Assembly (NCBI GenBank): GCA_024684065.1
Contig: JAIKXO010000174.1
Location: 1 to 22,298, forward strand
DNA from: Lachnospiraceae bacterium
GTDB taxonomy: Bacteria; Bacillota_A; Clostridia; Lachnospirales; Lachnospiraceae
Length of the DNA: 22,298 nt
Reading direction: 5' to 3'
The translations under genes were made by a program, and so were the position numbers. This document shows, piece by piece, positions 21,564 to 22,298 of the stretch (positions are counted from its first letter, which is position 1; each line of letters starts with the position of its first letter). The notes under the pieces were generated by a model. The model had not been told where the DNA came from. It made no database searches and worked only from the letters and a program-made list of their open reading frames with translations.

Positions 21564-22298
21564 TTGCTGGGTTTTTTGAGAACGCATCAGCTCGATATCA
21601 TGCTGGTGCTTATCGGAGTATGCGGCATCACCGCATTCTTTGTATATATCACCGGAACGCTTTCAAAACAAAGAAAGCGGGCGCTTCTGCTTGTAGAGAT
21701 ATACTCTACCGTTCTGCTCATTTCAGACCGTTTTGCCTATATTTACAGGGGAGATGAGAGCACGCCTGGTTATTATATGGTCAGGATCAGTAATTTCCTG
21801 GTCTTTTTCATGACCCTTGCGATCGTGCACGCGGTAAACCTGTATATGGCCGACCTGCTTAAAAATGAAGGCGGGCTTAAAAAGATGCCGCTCAGGCTAT
21901 GGATATCGGAGCTTTTAGCCGCAACGGGAGAGATCTTTCTTATCATTTCACAGTTTACAGGCCTGTATTATACCTTTGATGAAACAAATCATTACCGGAG
22001 ATCGCCCGGCTTTATTATAAGCTATGTGTTTCCCACTGCCGTCATGCTTATAGCGCTTTCCCTGCTGGTGAAATACCGTAAGCATTTCAGGCATCTTATT
22101 CTTTACCCGCTGGTTTTGTTCACTACTGTACCGATACTTGCTTCTGTCGCACAGTTATTCGCCTACGGGCTGTCGCTTATCAATATGTCGATCGTCGGCA
22201 TGGCCGTGATGATGTATGTTTTTGTCCTTATTGATATGAACGCAACGGTATGGCGCGCGCACAGCCTGGAGATCGATTACCTGAAAAAGCAGCAGCAG
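21564..22298 (+). CDS. Multi-spanning signalling protein, 3' end outside the window
   Basis: The first 245 codons of a gene that runs off the window edge. Reading from TTG at 21564 gives MLGFLRTHQLDIML..., which aligns without gaps to the start of the protein at 17075 (MFELIRLHQLNIML...). Further shared blocks are DRFAYIY/DRLAYIY, GYYMVRISNF, DLLKNEG, and YGLSLINMSIVGMAV versus YGISIVNMAMVAVSI. It has about seven membrane helices in 245 residues and then enters a helical linker (RAHSLEIDYLKKQQQ), the point where the paralogue goes on to HD-GYP. The output domain (HD-GYP, GGDEF or other) is not visible. The TTG start is supported by AGGGG seven bases upstream and by the paralogue alignment. 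It is probably expressed from the repeat-rich divergent region. Confidence 0.85.
   Translation, partial: MLGFLRTHQLDIMLVLIGVCGITAFFVYITGTLSKQRKRALLLVEIYSTVLLISDRFAYIYRGDESTPGYYMVRISNFLVFFMTLAIVHAVNLYMADLLKNEGGLKKMPLRLWISELLAATGEIFLIISQFTGLYYTFDETNHYRRSPGFIISYVFPTAVMLIALSLLVKYRKHFRHLILYPLVLFTTVPILASVAQLFAYGLSLINMSIVGMAVMMYVFVLIDMNATVWRAHSLEIDYLKKQQQ

Overview
The window (about 46% G+C by eye) looks like a chromosomal segment of a Gram-positive anaerobe of the Lachnospiraceae type (Butyrivibrio/Lachnospira-like). This is an inference. It rests on strong AGGAGG-like ribosome binding sites, lipoboxes and Gram-positive-style signal peptides, a Cache-type chemoreceptor, an S-component-like membrane domain fused to HD-GYP, and two copies of a membrane domain that I associate with signalling proteins of that family. 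I see no rRNA, tRNA, CRISPR array, insertion sequence or phage gene.

Layout. At 10-1641 are two housekeeping-type genes: a YgjP/DUF45 metallopeptidase and a LacX-like aldose 1-epimerase homologue. At 1957-3969 is a membrane chemoreceptor (Cache-HAMP-MCP). At 4089-9633 is a cell-envelope cluster: a small GlsB/YeaQ membrane protein (TTG start), a Thr-rich lipoprotein, an M4/thermolysin-family lipoprotein protease overlapping it, and a second secreted HExxH protease of a different family with a repetitive Pro/Ser/Asp-rich tail. At 9660-19453 is a signalling block, all on the plus strand: a membrane HD-GYP protein with an apparently intact active site, a 1401-residue hybrid kinase (Reg_prop propeller, membrane span, HisKA, HATPase, receiver, Hpt), a double-receiver protein whose first receiver is degenerate, and a multi-spanning HD-GYP protein that has lost several metal ligands and carries a duplicated beta-rich C-terminal module. 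The block ends in a strong hairpin terminator. At 19528-21240, on the minus strand, is an intracellular GH13 alpha-amylase-family enzyme with a Pro/Glu-rich linker and a helical tail. At 21564-22298 the window ends inside a second gene whose N-terminal membrane domain is paralogous to that of the degenerate HD-GYP protein.

How the genes may work together (inference). The propeller kinase may sense an extracellular ligand, possibly carbohydrate-derived, and pass phosphate through its own receiver and Hpt domain to the receiver protein at 16255-17013. That protein has no output domain and so would act by protein contact. The degenerate HD-GYP protein downstream is a natural partner, acting as a sensor or scaffold rather than a c-di-GMP hydrolase. 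The proteases and the amylase fit a polymer-degrading lifestyle.

The most unusual DNA is the 21241-21563 divergent intergenic region. It holds a 120-bp direct tandem duplication built from interleaved inverted repeats of a TTATCGGAA core. Each copy contains a promoter-like sequence pointing at the amylase gene, with a 12-bp palindrome filling the spacer, so this looks like a duplicated operator/promoter.
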